64,000 nucleotides of DNA from Streptosporangiaceae bacterium NEAU-GS5 (GTDB lineage Bacteria > Actinomycetota > Actinomycetes > Streptosporangiales > Streptosporangiaceae), in the NCBI GenBank assembly GCA_017592665.1, contig JAGFNW010000023.1, positions 62,001-126,000 of the forward strand, written 5' to 3'. How positions within the stretch are numbered: position 1 is the stretch's first letter; each line of letters opens with the position of its first letter. The position numbers were made by a program, and so were the translations under genes. The notes beneath the pieces were generated by a model. That model was not told where the DNA came from. It ran no database searches and saw only the letters and a list, made by a program, of their open reading frames with translations. Of this stretch, positions 52,965 through 61,843 are shown one piece after another.

Positions 52965-54503
52965 GTGGGCGAATCCACCCTGCACGACCACCAGCCGTGG
53001 GATGAGGGCGACGCGATGAGCATGTCCTCAGTGGAGCCCGGCACCCGGCTCGCCGACCGTTTCCGCCTGGAGGATCGCGTCAGCGAGTCCGGCGGCGTCA
53101 CCTTGTGGAAGGCGATCGACGAGATCCTCGCCCGCCCGGTCGCCGTGCACACCTTCAACCCCGGCTTCGACCGGGTCACCGAAGTGGTGACGGCGGCACG
53201 CGCGGCGAGCCGGCTCACCGACCCGCGGCTGACCCAGGTTTTCGACGCGGCCAACGAAGACGGCACGGCCTATGTCGTGAGCGAGTGGGTGACGGGCGAG
53301 TCGCTCGAAGACCTGCTCGAGTCCGGGCCGATGGAGCCCGAGCGCGGCGCTGCCCTGGTGGCCGAGGCCGCCGAGGCGATGGCGCACGCCCACGACGCGG
53401 GGCTGGGCCACCTCGGCCTCGACCCAAGCCGGCTGATCTGGACCTATGGCGGCACGGTCAAACTGCTGGGCGTGGCCGTCGACGCCGCGATCATGGGCGT
53501 GCGCAGCGACGACCCGACCGACGAGGACACCCGCGGCCTCGGCCTGCTGTTGTACGCGGCGCTGACCGGCCACTGGGCCGGAGAGGTCGAGTGCACGCTG
53601 CCACCCGCGCCGCTCGACGACGGCAGGCTCTGCACGCCGCGTCAGGTGACCGCGGGAGTGCCGGGATTCCTCGACGCGGTCACCATGCGGATCCTCGACC
53701 CGCGGCGCGGTCAGGAAGCGCTGACCACCCCGTCGGCCGTGGCCGAGGCGCTGTCCGACGTGCCGCGGCCGGCCCCGGTGCCGCCCGCCACGCATCCGCC
53801 CGCGATCAACCTGCACTCCGAGGCGCCGGACATCTTCGACCCCCGGCCGCCTCGCCCGGCGCAGCGACCGGCCCCGCAGGGTCCGCGGCAGCGCCCGAGC
53901 GCGTTCAACCGTGCCCTGGTGACCATCCTGGTGCTGCTGGTGATGGCCGCCGTCGGCGTGGGCGCGTGGACGCTCGGCCGCAGCCTGGCCGGCGGGACGT
54001 CGGCCACCTCGCCTTCGGCCAGCACCTCGTCCGCGCCGTCGAAGTCGGCCAAGGCGCAGACCATCACGCCGGCGAGCGCGGCCGGCTTCGACCCGCTCGG
54101 CGACAACGAGGAGCGCAACGAGCTGGCCTCCCACGCGGTCGACGGTCAGCCGTCCACCGAGTGGCACACCGAGTCCTACACCTCGCCCGAGTTCGGGCGG
54201 CTGAAGGACGGCGTCGGCCTGCTGCTCGACCTCGGCAAGGAGATGCGGCTCAGCCAGGTGACGGTCGACTTCGGCGACCAGGGCGGCGGCGGCCAGGCCG
54301 AGCTCCGGGCCGGCACGTCGAACGAGGAGAGCGCGCTCAAGGCCGTCGGCGGGGCCAAGGAGGCGACCGGCACGGTCACCTTCGACGCCTCCAGCGCCGC
54401 CCCGAGCCGGTATGTCGTCATCTGGTTCACCAAGCTTCCGACGTACGAAGGGAAGTATCGAGGGACCATCTACGACCTGACCATCACCTCTCCGCAGGCG
54501 TGA
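52965..54503 (+). CDS. membrane pseudokinase with extracellular discoidin-like domain (MurJ partner)
   Basis: 512 residues from a GTG at 52965. Residues about 30-265 have a Ser/Thr kinase fold without catalytic residues: VAVH (His62) replaces the VAIK lysine, HLGLDPSRL (149-157) replaces HRDLKPSNI, and LLGVAVDAA stands where DFG should be. A Pro-rich linker, a membrane helix at about 318-338 (LVTILVLLVMAAVGVGAWTL) and an extracellular beta domain resembling F5/8 type C (HAVDGQPSTEWHTESYTSP, GLLLDLGKEMRLSQVTVDFG) follow. In Mycobacterium the same modules are fused to MviN, where the phosphorylated pseudokinase recruits FhaA. Here they are separate. Confidence 0.88.
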   Translation: MGESTLHDHQPWDEGDAMSMSSVEPGTRLADRFRLEDRVSESGGVTLWKAIDEILARPVAVHTFNPGFDRVTEVVTAARAASRLTDPRLTQVFDAANEDGTAYVVSEWVTGESLEDLLESGPMEPERGAALVAEAAEAMAHAHDAGLGHLGLDPSRLIWTYGGTVKLLGVAVDAAIMGVRSDDPTDEDTRGLGLLLYAALTGHWAGEVECTLPPAPLDDGRLCTPRQVTAGVPGFLDAVTMRILDPRRGQEALTTPSAVAEALSDVPRPAPVPPATHPPAINLHSEAPDIFDPRPPRPAQRPAPQGPRQRPSAFNRALVTILVLLVMAAVGVGAWTLGRSLAGGTSATSPSASTSSAPSKSAKAQTITPASAAGFDPLGDNEERNELASHAVDGQPSTEWHTESYTSPEFGRLKDGVGLLLDLGKEMRLSQVTVDFGDQGGGGQAELRAGTSNEESALKAVGGAKEATGTVTFDASSAAPSRYVVIWFTKLPTYEGKYRGTIYDLTITSPQA

Positions 54504-54608
54504 TGACCAGCTGATCATGGCGATTTGATCTGGTTTACCCTGAGGAGAGACGTATGGTGGCAGCATTATGTGACGACGACGTGCCCACCTGAGGATCGGC
54601 AAAGCCTT

Positions 54609-55238
54609 GTGAACCTCCCTCCCGACCACCCGTCTCCGGCAGCGGCCCTCACCGACGCCGACCTCCTCACCCGCCACATCGCGGGTGATCAGGATGCGTT
54701 CAGTGAGATCGTCAAGCGACACCGCGACCGGATGTGGGCGGTCGCCCTGCGCACGCTGGGTGACCCGGACGAGGCGGCCGACGCCGTGCAGGACGCGTTC
54801 GTCTCCGCGTACCGCAAGGCCGAGAGCTTCCGCGGCGAGGCGGCCGTCACCACCTGGCTTCATCGCATCGTCGTCAACGCCTGTCTCGACCGGATGCGCC
54901 GCAGGTCCGTACGGCCCCTGGCGGACGACGAGCTGATCGACGTCGTCGAGCGGGACAGCCCGCTGCCCGACCACACTCTCGAGCGCGAGCTGTCCATGGA
55001 GGTCTCGGCCGCGCTCAAGCTGCTGCCGCCCGACCAGCGTGCCGCGCTCGTGCTCGTCGACATGATGGGTTACTCCGTCGAGGACGCGGCGGCCGTGCTG
55101 GGCGTTCCGGCGGGCACTGTGAAGAGCCGCTGCGCCCGAGGTAGAGCGAAGCTCGTCCCGATTCTTTCGCATCTGCGGAACCAATCAGACCTCACTCGCG
55201 TCTCATCCGCGAAGGGAGCAGAACTTCGTGACGGGTGA
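54609..55238 (+). CDS. sigM: ECF sigma factor SigM
   Basis: 209 residues from the GTG at 54609; a GTG at 54570 is an alternative and neither has a strong ribosome-binding site. Region 2 (AFSEIVKRHRDRMWAVALRT, DEAADAVQDAFVSAYRKAES, TTWLHRIVVNACLDRMRRR) and region 4 (LLPPDQRAALVLVDMMGYSV, EDAAAVLGVPAGTVKSRCAR) are complete. It overlaps the anti-sigma gene by 11 bp. The order sigM-rsmA-trxB-trxA is as in Mycobacterium. Confidence 0.92.
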   Translation: MNLPPDHPSPAAALTDADLLTRHIAGDQDAFSEIVKRHRDRMWAVALRTLGDPDEAADAVQDAFVSAYRKAESFRGEAAVTTWLHRIVVNACLDRMRRRSVRPLADDELIDVVERDSPLPDHTLERELSMEVSAALKLLPPDQRAALVLVDMMGYSVEDAAAVLGVPAGTVKSRCARGRAKLVPILSHLRNQSDLTRVSSAKGAELRDG

Positions 55239-56004
55239 CACGCACTACGACCTGGAGACCTTGGCAGAGTTTGCGGAGGGGCTTCTCGACGACGCCTCGG
55301 CGCGCGGGATCCGCGAGCATCTCGCGGTCTGCGATCCGTGCGGTGAGGGTCTGGCCGATCTGTCGACGGTGCGCGAGCTTCTCGCCGCCGTGCCGACGCC
55401 TGCCATGCCGCTCGGCGTGGCCATGCGGATCGACCAGGCATTGGCCGCCGAACGCACGGTCCTGATCGAGCAGCCCGTCACGCTGGGTGTCGTGGACGAC
55501 GATGGACAGGTCGTCCGCAAGCGTGCCGCACGCCGCCGCTGGGGCCTGCCGGTCGGCATGGCCGCGGCCGCCGCGGTCGTGGTGGGCTCGACCGCGATCG
55601 CCGCCAACGTGCTGCTGTCCGCGCAGGGCCCGACGGCCTCAGGGCCGGGTGAGGGGTCGGTCGCCGCCGCCCCGACCAAGACGCAGCAGCGCGCCGGCAC
55701 GGCCGTCGCCATGTTCGCCAGCGGCCACAACTACACCAGCAAAGAGCTGAGCGGCCCGCTGGTCGACTACTTCAGCGCCGCGCCCGGCAACTACGGCAGC
55801 GCCGAAGACCTCGACAGCTGCGTCAAGCGCCGCTCCAGCCAGCTGAACCGCAGGCCCATCGCGGTCGACAAGGCGCAGTACAACGGCAACGAAGCGACGA
55901 TCATGGTCTTCTGGAAGGACCAGGTCCGCAACACCGTCCAGGTCGTCGTCGTCGACTCGGCCTGCAAGTCGCTGCGCAAGGCCGCGACCGCCGCCTGGAA
56001 GTAG
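55228..56004 (+). CDS. rsmA: membrane anti-sigma factor (anti-SigM, RsmA-like)
   Basis: 258 residues from the GTG at 55228 (AAGGGAG upstream). The zinc anti-sigma motif H-x3-C-x2-C is in REHLAVCDPCGEGL at about 29-42. A single membrane helix is at about 110-133 (LPVGMAAAAAVVVGSTAIAA). The outer domain has a cysteine pair (DLDSCVKRRSS and VVDSACKSLRK) that could respond to redox. Overlap with sigM ensures balanced synthesis. Release of SigM by outer-domain sensing is inferred. Confidence 0.88.
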   Translation: MTGDTHYDLETLAEFAEGLLDDASARGIREHLAVCDPCGEGLADLSTVRELLAAVPTPAMPLGVAMRIDQALAAERTVLIEQPVTLGVVDDDGQVVRKRAARRRWGLPVGMAAAAAVVVGSTAIAANVLLSAQGPTASGPGEGSVAAAPTKTQQRAGTAVAMFASGHNYTSKELSGPLVDYFSAAPGNYGSAEDLDSCVKRRSSQLNRRPIAVDKAQYNGNEATIMVFWKDQVRNTVQVVVVDSACKSLRKAATAAWK

Positions 56005-56011
56005 CGTTTCC

Positions 56012-56038
56012 GGGAATCGTTCACGCCTAGGATCTGTT
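56012..56038 (+). promoter_or_regulatory. SigR/SigH-type disulfide-stress promoter of trxBA
   Basis: GGGAAT (56012-56017), exactly 18 nt, then GTT (56036-56038). This is the known -35/-10 pattern of SigR promoters, including trxBA of Streptomyces. It lies directly after the anti-sigma stop and 35 bp before the GTG start of trxB. The TTG at 56037 lies within the -10 element and is therefore not the start. Confidence 0.8.
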
Positions 56039-56072
56039 GACGCCACTGGCAACAGAGGGGAAGGCAAAAGGC

Positions 56073-57011
56073 GTGAGCGACGTCCGTAATGTGATCATCA
56101 TCGGGTCCGGCCCTGCGGGCTACACCGCGGCCGTTTACTCGGCGCGCGCGGATCTCCGACCGCTGATCTTCGAGGGTTCGGTCACCGCCGGTGGCGCGCT
56201 CATGAACACCACCGACGTGGAGAACTTTCCCGGATTCCCGGACGGGATCCTGGGTCCTGAGCTGATGGACAGCCTGCGCAAGCAGGCCGAGCGGTTCGGC
56301 GCCGAGCTGATCGCCGACGACGTGATCGAGGTCGACCTGGCCGCCACTCCCAAGGTGGTCAAGACCCACAGCGGCACGTTCTATGCGCACTCGGTCATCC
56401 TCGCGATGGGCTCGGGCTACCGCGAGCTGGGCCTGCACAACGAGAAGCGGCTGTCCGGCCACGGCGTGTCCTGGTGTGCCACCTGTGACGGCTTCTTCTT
56501 CCGCGACAAGGACATCGTGGTCGTCGGCGGCGGCGACACGGCCATGGAAGAGGCCACGTTCCTGACCCGGTTCGCCAAGTCCGTGACCGTGATCCACCGG
56601 CGCGACCAGCTGCGGGCCAGCAAGATCATGCAGGACCGGGCGTTCGCGAACGAGAAGATCCGCTTCGTCTGGGACAGCGAGGTCGTCGAGATCCACGGCG
56701 AGCAGAAGGTCACCGGCGTGCGCCTGCGCAACCGGAAGACGGGCGAGGAGACCGAGCTCGAGGCCTCCGGCCTGTTCGTCGCGATCGGCCACGACCCGCG
56801 CACGGAGCTGGTGAAGGGCCAGGTCGACCTGGACCCCGAGGGATACATCCTCACCGCGGCGCCGACGACCCGCACCAACCTCGACGGCGTGTTCGCGGCG
56901 GGCGACGTCGTCGACCACACCTACCGCCAGGCCGTCACGGCCGCGGGCACGGGCTGCGCCGCCTCGCTCGACGCCGAGCGCTGGCTGGCCGACCACGGCA
57001 CCAACCACTAG
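56073..57011 (+). CDS. trxB: thioredoxin-disulfide reductase
   Basis: 312 residues from the GTG at 56073. FAD-binding start [20 protein letters not shown], redox-active CATC (Cys135 and Cys138 in [13 protein letters not shown]), NADPH-binding [16 protein letters not shown], and the C-terminal [19 protein letters not shown]. It reduces thioredoxin with NADPH. It is co-transcribed with trxA, 19 bp downstream, from a SigR-type promoter. Confidence 0.98.
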   Translation: MSDVRNVIIIGSGPAGYTAAVYSARADLRPLIFEGSVTAGGALMNTTDVENFPGFPDGILGPELMDSLRKQAERFGAELIADDVIEVDLAATPKVVKTHSGTFYAHSVILAMGSGYRELGLHNEKRLSGHGVSWCATCDGFFFRDKDIVVVGGGDTAMEEATFLTRFAKSVTVIHRRDQLRASKIMQDRAFANEKIRFVWDSEVVEIHGEQKVTGVRLRNRKTGEETELEASGLFVAIGHDPRTELVKGQVDLDPEGYILTAAPTTRTNLDGVFAAGDVVDHTYRQAVTAAGTGCAASLDAERWLADHGTNH

Positions 57012-57030
57012 ATCCATGACAAGGGGAGAA

Positions 57031-57354
57031 ATGGGCGCCATCAAGAGCGTGACCGACGCCGACTTCGACAGCGAGGTCCTCAAGAACGACAAGGTCGTGC
57101 TGGTCGACTTCTGGGCCGAGTGGTGTGGCCCGTGCCGTCAGGTCGCGCCGATTCTGGAGGAGATCGCGGCGGAGCAGGCCGACAAGCTGACCGTCGTCAA
57201 GCTCAACGTCGACGAGAATCCCCAGACTGCTCGAAACTATGACGTACTCCAGATTCCAACTCTGAACGTCTATAAAGGTGGAGAGGTTGTGAAGCAGATC
57301 ATCGGCGCTCGGCCGAAGGCCATGCTGCTCCGCGACCTCGAGGGGATCATCTAA
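57031..57354 (+). CDS. trxA: thioredoxin
   Basis: 107 residues from the ATG at 57031 with AAGGGGAG 3 nt upstream. The active site WCGPC has Cys32 and Cys35, and cis-proline lies in LQIPTLNVYKGGEVV. Its partner reductase is just upstream. A strong terminator follows at 57421. Confidence 0.98.
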   Translation: MGAIKSVTDADFDSEVLKNDKVVLVDFWAEWCGPCRQVAPILEEIAAEQADKLTVVKLNVDENPQTARNYDVLQIPTLNVYKGGEVVKQIIGARPKAMLLRDLEGII

Positions 57355-57420
57355 CTCGTCCCCCCTGCGGCTTGGCGAGCCGTACTTCCGCTCTTCCCTG
57401 AGCGGCACCCCACCCTACGG

Positions 57421-57451
57421 AAAAGCCCCCTCGGCTCGTGAGGGGGCTTTT
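57421..57451. terminator. bidirectional terminator between trxA and the GNAT gene
   Basis: Perfect 12-bp stem AAAAGCCCCCTC / GAGGGGGCTTTT with a 7-nt loop. The T-run on each strand lets it end transcription from trxA and from the convergent minus-strand gene. Confidence 0.93.
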
Positions 57452-57510
57452 CCATGTGCCCGGACGCCCTGCCCTGGCAAAGGGCGCTCAGACGGGCTCC
57501 TCGGAAGCCT

Positions 57511-58146
57511 TCAGACGGGCCGCAGAGCCCGCTCAGGGCTCATGGAGCCCAGGAGACGCTCAAGGGCCACCTCGACGTCCTCACGCCACGACACGGCCGA
57601 TTTGAGCTCCAGCCGCAGCCGTGGGAAGCGCAGATGCGGCCGGACCGTCTTGAAACCGACCGCGAGCAGATAGTCGGCCGGCAGCAGGCACCCCGGCGCC
57701 TCCCACTTCAGGTCGCCGAACGCCTCGATCGCCTTGACGCCGCGCCGGGTCAGATCCTTGGCGATGCCCTGGACCAGCATCCGGCCCAGCCCGCCGCCCG
57801 AGAACTCCGGGATGATGTGCGCCGTCATCAACAGCACCGCGTCAGAGCTCACCGGACTGGTGGGGAACGCGACCGACCGCGGCACGTAGAGCGGTGGAGC
57901 ATACAGGACGTAGCCGGCGGCCACGCCGTCGACGTACGCGACCTTTCCGCAGCTCCCCCAGTCGAGCAGGGTCGCGGAGATCCACGCCTCCTTCTCCAGC
58001 GCCGGATCCCCCGCCTGCACGGCCCGCTCGCCACCCATCGGGTCGAGCTCCCAGAACACGCACTGCCGGCACCGGCGAGGCAGATCGTCGAGGTTGTCGA
58101 GAGTGACGTTCGCCAGCCGACGTGACACGAGATGCCCCAAATCCAC
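57511..58146 (-). CDS. GNAT-family N-acetyltransferase
   Basis: 211 residues from a GTG at 58146 (a second GTG at 58128 would give 205). Acetyl-CoA binding is indicated by the GGGLGRMLVQGIAKDLTRRG loop, preceded by MTAHIIPEFS and followed by KAIEAFGDLKWEAPGCLLPA. An N-terminal CRQCVFWELDP motif with two cysteines is conserved in this actinobacterial group. The substrate is unknown. The open frame extends far upstream without a stop but lies there inside the oppositely oriented aminotransferase gene and is not coding. Confidence 0.85.
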   Translation of the reverse strand: MDLGHLVSRRLANVTLDNLDDLPRRCRQCVFWELDPMGGERAVQAGDPALEKEAWISATLLDWGSCGKVAYVDGVAAGYVLYAPPLYVPRSVAFPTSPVSSDAVLLMTAHIIPEFSGGGLGRMLVQGIAKDLTRRGVKAIEAFGDLKWEAPGCLLPADYLLAVGFKTVRPHLRFPRLRLELKSAVSWREDVEVALERLLGSMSPERALRPV

Positions 58147-58284
58147 GATGGAACCAATCCCCCAGGTGGCATCGTAGCGCCCGGCTCCGTTCCGGCAGCG
58201 GACATCCCTCGGGGGAGTAGTCGAGTGTGAGGAGGCGTAGATGCTGCCGTAGGCTGGTTTTCCGGCTACGAACGGAGGTGGACC

Positions 58285-59610
58285 GTGACGGAAGAGCTCG
58301 ATCACGGTCGGACGGGCGTGACCCACGGGTCGCGCATTGACGCTTACGTCGATCGGTATGCCGCACGAGCTACCGGGATGGTCGCCTCCGAGATCCGAGC
58401 TCTGTTCGCCGTCGCCTCGAGACCCGAGGTGGTCTCGCTCGGCAGCGGCATGCCGTATATCACCGCGCTCCCCCTCGACGTCGTCGGAGAGCTGGTCGCC
58501 GACCTGGTCGCCCGGCAGGGGACGGTCGCCCTGCAGTACGGCGGCGGCCTCGGCGACGAGGCCCTGCGCGAGCAGATCTGCACCGTCATGAGCATCGAGG
58601 GCATCGAGTCCGTCCCCGACGACATCATGGTCACCGTCGGTTCCCAGCAGGCGCTCGACCTGATCACGCGCATCTTCATCGACCCCGGCGACATCGTGCT
58701 CAGCGAAGGCCCGTCCTACGCGGGCGCGCTCGGCACCTTCGCCGCCTACCAGGCGAAGGTCGTCCACATCGCCATGGACGACCAGGGCATCATTCCCGAA
58801 GCCCTGGCGCAGACCATCTACGCGCTGCGCGCCGCCGGCAGCAGGATGAAGTTCCTCTACACGATCCCGACGTTCCAAAATCCGTCCGGCGTCACGCTCA
58901 ACGAGGTCAGACGGCTGCAGGTGCTCGAGATCTGCCAGCGGGCCGGGCTTTTGGTCGTGGAGGACAATCCGTACGGGCTGCTCGGATTCGAGCGCGAGCC
59001 GCTGCGCGCCATGCGGGCCAGCAACCCCGAGGGGGTGGTCTACCTCGGCTCGTTCTCCAAGACGCTGGCCCCCGGATTCCGGGTCGGCTGGGCGCTCGCG
59101 CCGCGGCCCATCCTCGACAAGCTCGTGCTCGCCATGGAGTCGGCCGTGCTGTCGCACTCGGCGTTCACCCAGCTCGCGGTCCGCGAATACCTGCGCACCC
59201 AGCCGTGGCGTGAGCAGATCAAGGCCTTCCGCGAGCTCTACCGCGAGCGCCGCGACGCCATGCTCGGCGCGCTCGACGTGCAGATGCCCGACGGATGCGC
59301 CTGGACCAAGCCCGGCGGCGGCTTCTTCGTGTGGATGACCCTCCCCGAAGGGCTGAATTCCAAGGCCATGCTGCCGCAGGCCATCGACAAGCGCGTCGCG
59401 TACGTGCCGGGCACCGGCTTCTACGCCGACGGCGGCGGCACCCGCCACATGCGCCTGTCGTACTGCTACCCGCAGCCCGACCGCATCCGCGAAGGTGTGC
59501 GGCGGCTGGCCGGCGTCATCGAGGAGGAGCTGCGCACCCGCGACACCTTCGGCACGGGCATGGTCCCCGGTCACGGGGGGGTCGACACTCCGGGGCCCGA
59601 CCTCGCCTGA
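58285..59610 (+). CDS. PLP-dependent aminotransferase (2-aminoadipate/MocR-like class I fold)
   Basis: 441 residues from a GTG at 58285, with GGAGG upstream. The fold type I motifs are LQYGGGLGDEALREQICTVM, VTVGSQQALDLITRIFIDPG, YTIPTFQNPSG, VEDNPYGLLGF and the Schiff-base lysine in YLGSFSKTLAPGFRVGWALA, with Arg in HMRLSYCYP binding the substrate carboxylate. There is no GntR-type N-terminal domain, so this is a free-standing enzyme; the amino acid substrate is unknown. It precedes a Ddl-like gene in the same direction. Confidence 0.93.
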   Translation: MTEELDHGRTGVTHGSRIDAYVDRYAARATGMVASEIRALFAVASRPEVVSLGSGMPYITALPLDVVGELVADLVARQGTVALQYGGGLGDEALREQICTVMSIEGIESVPDDIMVTVGSQQALDLITRIFIDPGDIVLSEGPSYAGALGTFAAYQAKVVHIAMDDQGIIPEALAQTIYALRAAGSRMKFLYTIPTFQNPSGVTLNEVRRLQVLEICQRAGLLVVEDNPYGLLGFEREPLRAMRASNPEGVVYLGSFSKTLAPGFRVGWALAPRPILDKLVLAMESAVLSHSAFTQLAVREYLRTQPWREQIKAFRELYRERRDAMLGALDVQMPDGCAWTKPGGGFFVWMTLPEGLNSKAMLPQAIDKRVAYVPGTGFYADGGGTRHMRLSYCYPQPDRIREGVRRLAGVIEEELRTRDTFGTGMVPGHGGVDTPGPDLA

Positions 59611-59646
59611 CGCTGAGGTAGTTCTGGGAGGACTAGGCTGGTCGGC

Positions 59647-60597
59647 ATGAGCGACCTAGGGCATGTGCTCATTCTGGCCGGCGGGCTCTCCTATGAGCGG
59701 GAGGTCTCCCTCCGGTCCGGCCGTCGCGTGGCAGAAGTGCTGCGCGCGGCCGGCGTCGATGTCGAGACCCGCGACACCGACGCCTCCCTCGTGCCCAGCG
59801 TCCTCGCCGACCCGCCGGACGCCGCCTTCGTGACCCTGCACGGCGGCGCCGGCGAAGACGGCGCCATCCGATCCGTCCTCGAACTGCTCGGCATCCCCTA
59901 CGTCGGGGCCGCCCCCGACGCCTGCCGGGTCGCGTTCGAGAAGCCGACCGCCAAGGCCGTCGTCCGGTCGTGGGGGCTCAACACGCCCGACTCGGTCGCC
60001 CTGCCCAAGGAGACCTTCCACGACCTCGGCGCCTCGGCCGTGCTCGGCCGCATCGTCGACCAGCTCGGCCTGCCCCTGTTCGTCAAGCCGTCGCGGGGCG
60101 GGTCGGCGCTCGGCGCGTCCATCGTCCGCTCCGCCGAGGAACTTCCCGCCGCCATGGTCGGATGCTTCGCGTACGGCGACACGGCGCTGATCGAGAAATA
60201 CATCGAGGGGGTCGAGGTCTCGGTCTCCGTGGTCGACCTCGGAGACGGCCCCATCGCGCTGCCGCCCGTCGAAATCGTCCCCGTCGGGGGTGTGTACGAC
60301 TATGCGGCCCGCTACACCGCCGGCCACACCGAGTTCTTCGCCCCGGCCCGGCTGACCGACGACGTCACCCAGGCCTGCCTGGCCATGGCCGTCGCCGCCC
60401 ACTCCGCCCTCGGCCTGCGCGACCTGTCCCGCACCGACCTCATCGTCGACGAGGCCGGCAAGCCGTGGTTCCTCGAAGTCAACGTCGCCCCCGGCATGAC
60501 CGAGACCTCACTGCTCCCCATGGCCGCCGAAGCCGACGGCCGCGACCTCGGCATGCTCTGCAAAGGCCTCCTCGAAATCGCCACCGCCCGCCGCTGA
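59647..60597 (+). CDS. D-alanine-D-alanine ligase family ATP-grasp enzyme
   Basis: 316 residues. Ddl motifs: ILAGGLSYEREVSLRSGR, FVTLHGGAGEDGAIRSVLEL, GIPYVGAAPDACRVAFEKPT, LFVKPSRGGSALGASIV, EKYIEGVEVSVSVVD, RDLSRTDLIVDEAGKPWFLE and VNVAPGMTETSLLP. This suggests dipeptide formation for peptidoglycan. It is short and compact compared with the roughly 350-residue main Ddl of actinobacteria, so a second ligase with altered substrate is possible. Gene symbol left open for that reason. Confidence 0.88.
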   Translation: MSDLGHVLILAGGLSYEREVSLRSGRRVAEVLRAAGVDVETRDTDASLVPSVLADPPDAAFVTLHGGAGEDGAIRSVLELLGIPYVGAAPDACRVAFEKPTAKAVVRSWGLNTPDSVALPKETFHDLGASAVLGRIVDQLGLPLFVKPSRGGSALGASIVRSAEELPAAMVGCFAYGDTALIEKYIEGVEVSVSVVDLGDGPIALPPVEIVPVGGVYDYAARYTAGHTEFFAPARLTDDVTQACLAMAVAAHSALGLRDLSRTDLIVDEAGKPWFLEVNVAPGMTETSLLPMAAEADGRDLGMLCKGLLEIATARR

Positions 60598-60656
60598 CCA
60601 CCGCCGCCCCTGGCCGCACCGACGAGCGCGGACAACCGCCGCCGCCCTGGCCGCGC

Positions 60657-60741
60657 AGATGACCACCGACGACCGTCGCCATTTTGGCAGCGCGGGATGA
60701 CCCACCGACGACGCCGATGACCGTCACCACTCTGGCGGCGC
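60657..60741. repeat. two degenerate intergenic repeats
   Basis: Copies starting GATGACCACCGACGAC (60657) and GATGACCCACCGACGAC (60696), both running to a TTGGCAGCGC or CTGGCGGCGC ending, with a short insertion in the second. They lie in the 220-bp gap between the Ddl-like and threonine aldolase-like genes, which otherwise shows nothing. Confidence 0.5.
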
Positions 60742-60817
60742 TTGTCGCCGGCCTCGCCGGCCTCGCCGAGGCTGAGGCCGGTGATCGCTACCGCACGCCG
60801 ATGACTACGCTGACGGA

Positions 60818-61843
60818 GTGACCAAAAGCTTCGGAAGCGACAACCACGCCGGCGTGCACCCCGCAGTGCTCGACGCCATCGTCGCCGCCAACGCCGGCGA
60901 CGCCATGCCCTATGGAGCCGACCCCTGGACATCGGCCATGGAAGACGCCTTCCGCCACGCGTTCGGCCCGTCCGCCCACGCGTACGCGATGTTCAACGGC
61001 ACTGGAGCCAACGTCGTCGGGCTGGGACTGCTGCTGGCCCGGCCGTATGAGGCCGTCCTCTGCCCGGCGCCCGCCCACATCTACACGCACGAGGCCGGCG
61101 CCTCCGAGCGCGTGCTCGGCGTACGCCTTGTGCCAGTGCCTACGGACGATGGGAAGATCACGCCCGAGTCGCTGGCCGGGCAATTGCACGGACTCGGGGA
61201 CGAACATGAGGTGCAGCCGAAGGTAGTGTCGATCTCGCAGGTGACCGAATGCGGGACTGTGTACACCCCCGGCGAGATCGGCGCCCTCGCCGACTTCGCC
61301 CACGGGCACGGCATGTATCTCCACATGGACGGCGCCCGCCTCGCCAACGCCGCGGCTTACCTGGGGTGTTCGCTCCGCGAGACGACGGCTGACGTGGGAG
61401 TCGACGTGTTGTCCTTCGGCGGGACGAAAAACGGTGCCCTGGGCGCGGAAGCCCTCGTCGTATTCTCGCCTGAACTGGCCGGGGCAACGCGCTTCCTGCG
61501 CAAGCAGGGGATGCAACTGTCATCGAAGATGCGCTTCGTGTCAGTGCAGCTTACGGCCCTGCTCACGGACGACCTCTGGCGCACGGCCGCTGCTCACGCC
61601 AACGCCATGGCCTTCCGCCTCGCCGACGGCATCCGCGACCTGGTCACCTTCCGCTACGCCGTCCAGTCGAACGCCATCTTCCCCGTGCTGCCACGCGAAG
61701 TGATCGAGTCCCTGCAGCAGCGATTCACCTTCCACACATGGAGCGAGACGGAATCAGTCGTCCGCCTCATGACCGCTTTCGACACCACCTCCGAAGACGT
61801 AGACCACTTCGCCACCGCCATCCGCACCACCCTCAAGCCCTAA
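60818..61843 (+). CDS. low-specificity threonine aldolase-like PLP enzyme
   Basis: 341 residues from a GTG at 60818. The beta-eliminating lyase fold has SFGSDNHAGVHPAVLDAIVA, FNGTGANVVGLGLLL, HIYTHEAGASERVLGVRLVP, HMDGARLANAAAYLG and the Schiff-base lysine in SFGGTKNGALGAEALVVF. It should cleave threonine or allo-threonine to glycine and acetaldehyde, or act on a related beta-hydroxy amino acid. Normal length. Confidence 0.92.
   Translation: MTKSFGSDNHAGVHPAVLDAIVAANAGDAMPYGADPWTSAMEDAFRHAFGPSAHAYAMFNGTGANVVGLGLLLARPYEAVLCPAPAHIYTHEAGASERVLGVRLVPVPTDDGKITPESLAGQLHGLGDEHEVQPKVVSISQVTECGTVYTPGEIGALADFAHGHGMYLHMDGARLANAAAYLGCSLRETTADVGVDVLSFGGTKNGALGAEALVVFSPELAGATRFLRKQGMQLSSKMRFVSVQLTALLTDDLWRTAAAHANAMAFRLADGIRDLVTFRYAVQSNAIFPVLPREVIESLQQRFTFHTWSETESVVRLMTAFDTTSEDVDHFATAIRTTLKP

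Noticed and set aside
53028-55184. 718-residue minus-strand open frame
   Set aside because: Antisense to the pseudokinase and sigM, both with clear domain motifs on the plus strand.
56037-57011. trxB starting at TTG 56037
   Set aside because: That TTG lies in the -10 element of the SigR-type promoter; the GTG at 56073 begins the conserved sequence.
57511-59574. 687-residue form of the GNAT protein
   Set aside because: The N-terminal extension lies inside the oppositely oriented aminotransferase gene and has no family motifs; the GTG at 58146 or 58128 fits the acetyltransferase.
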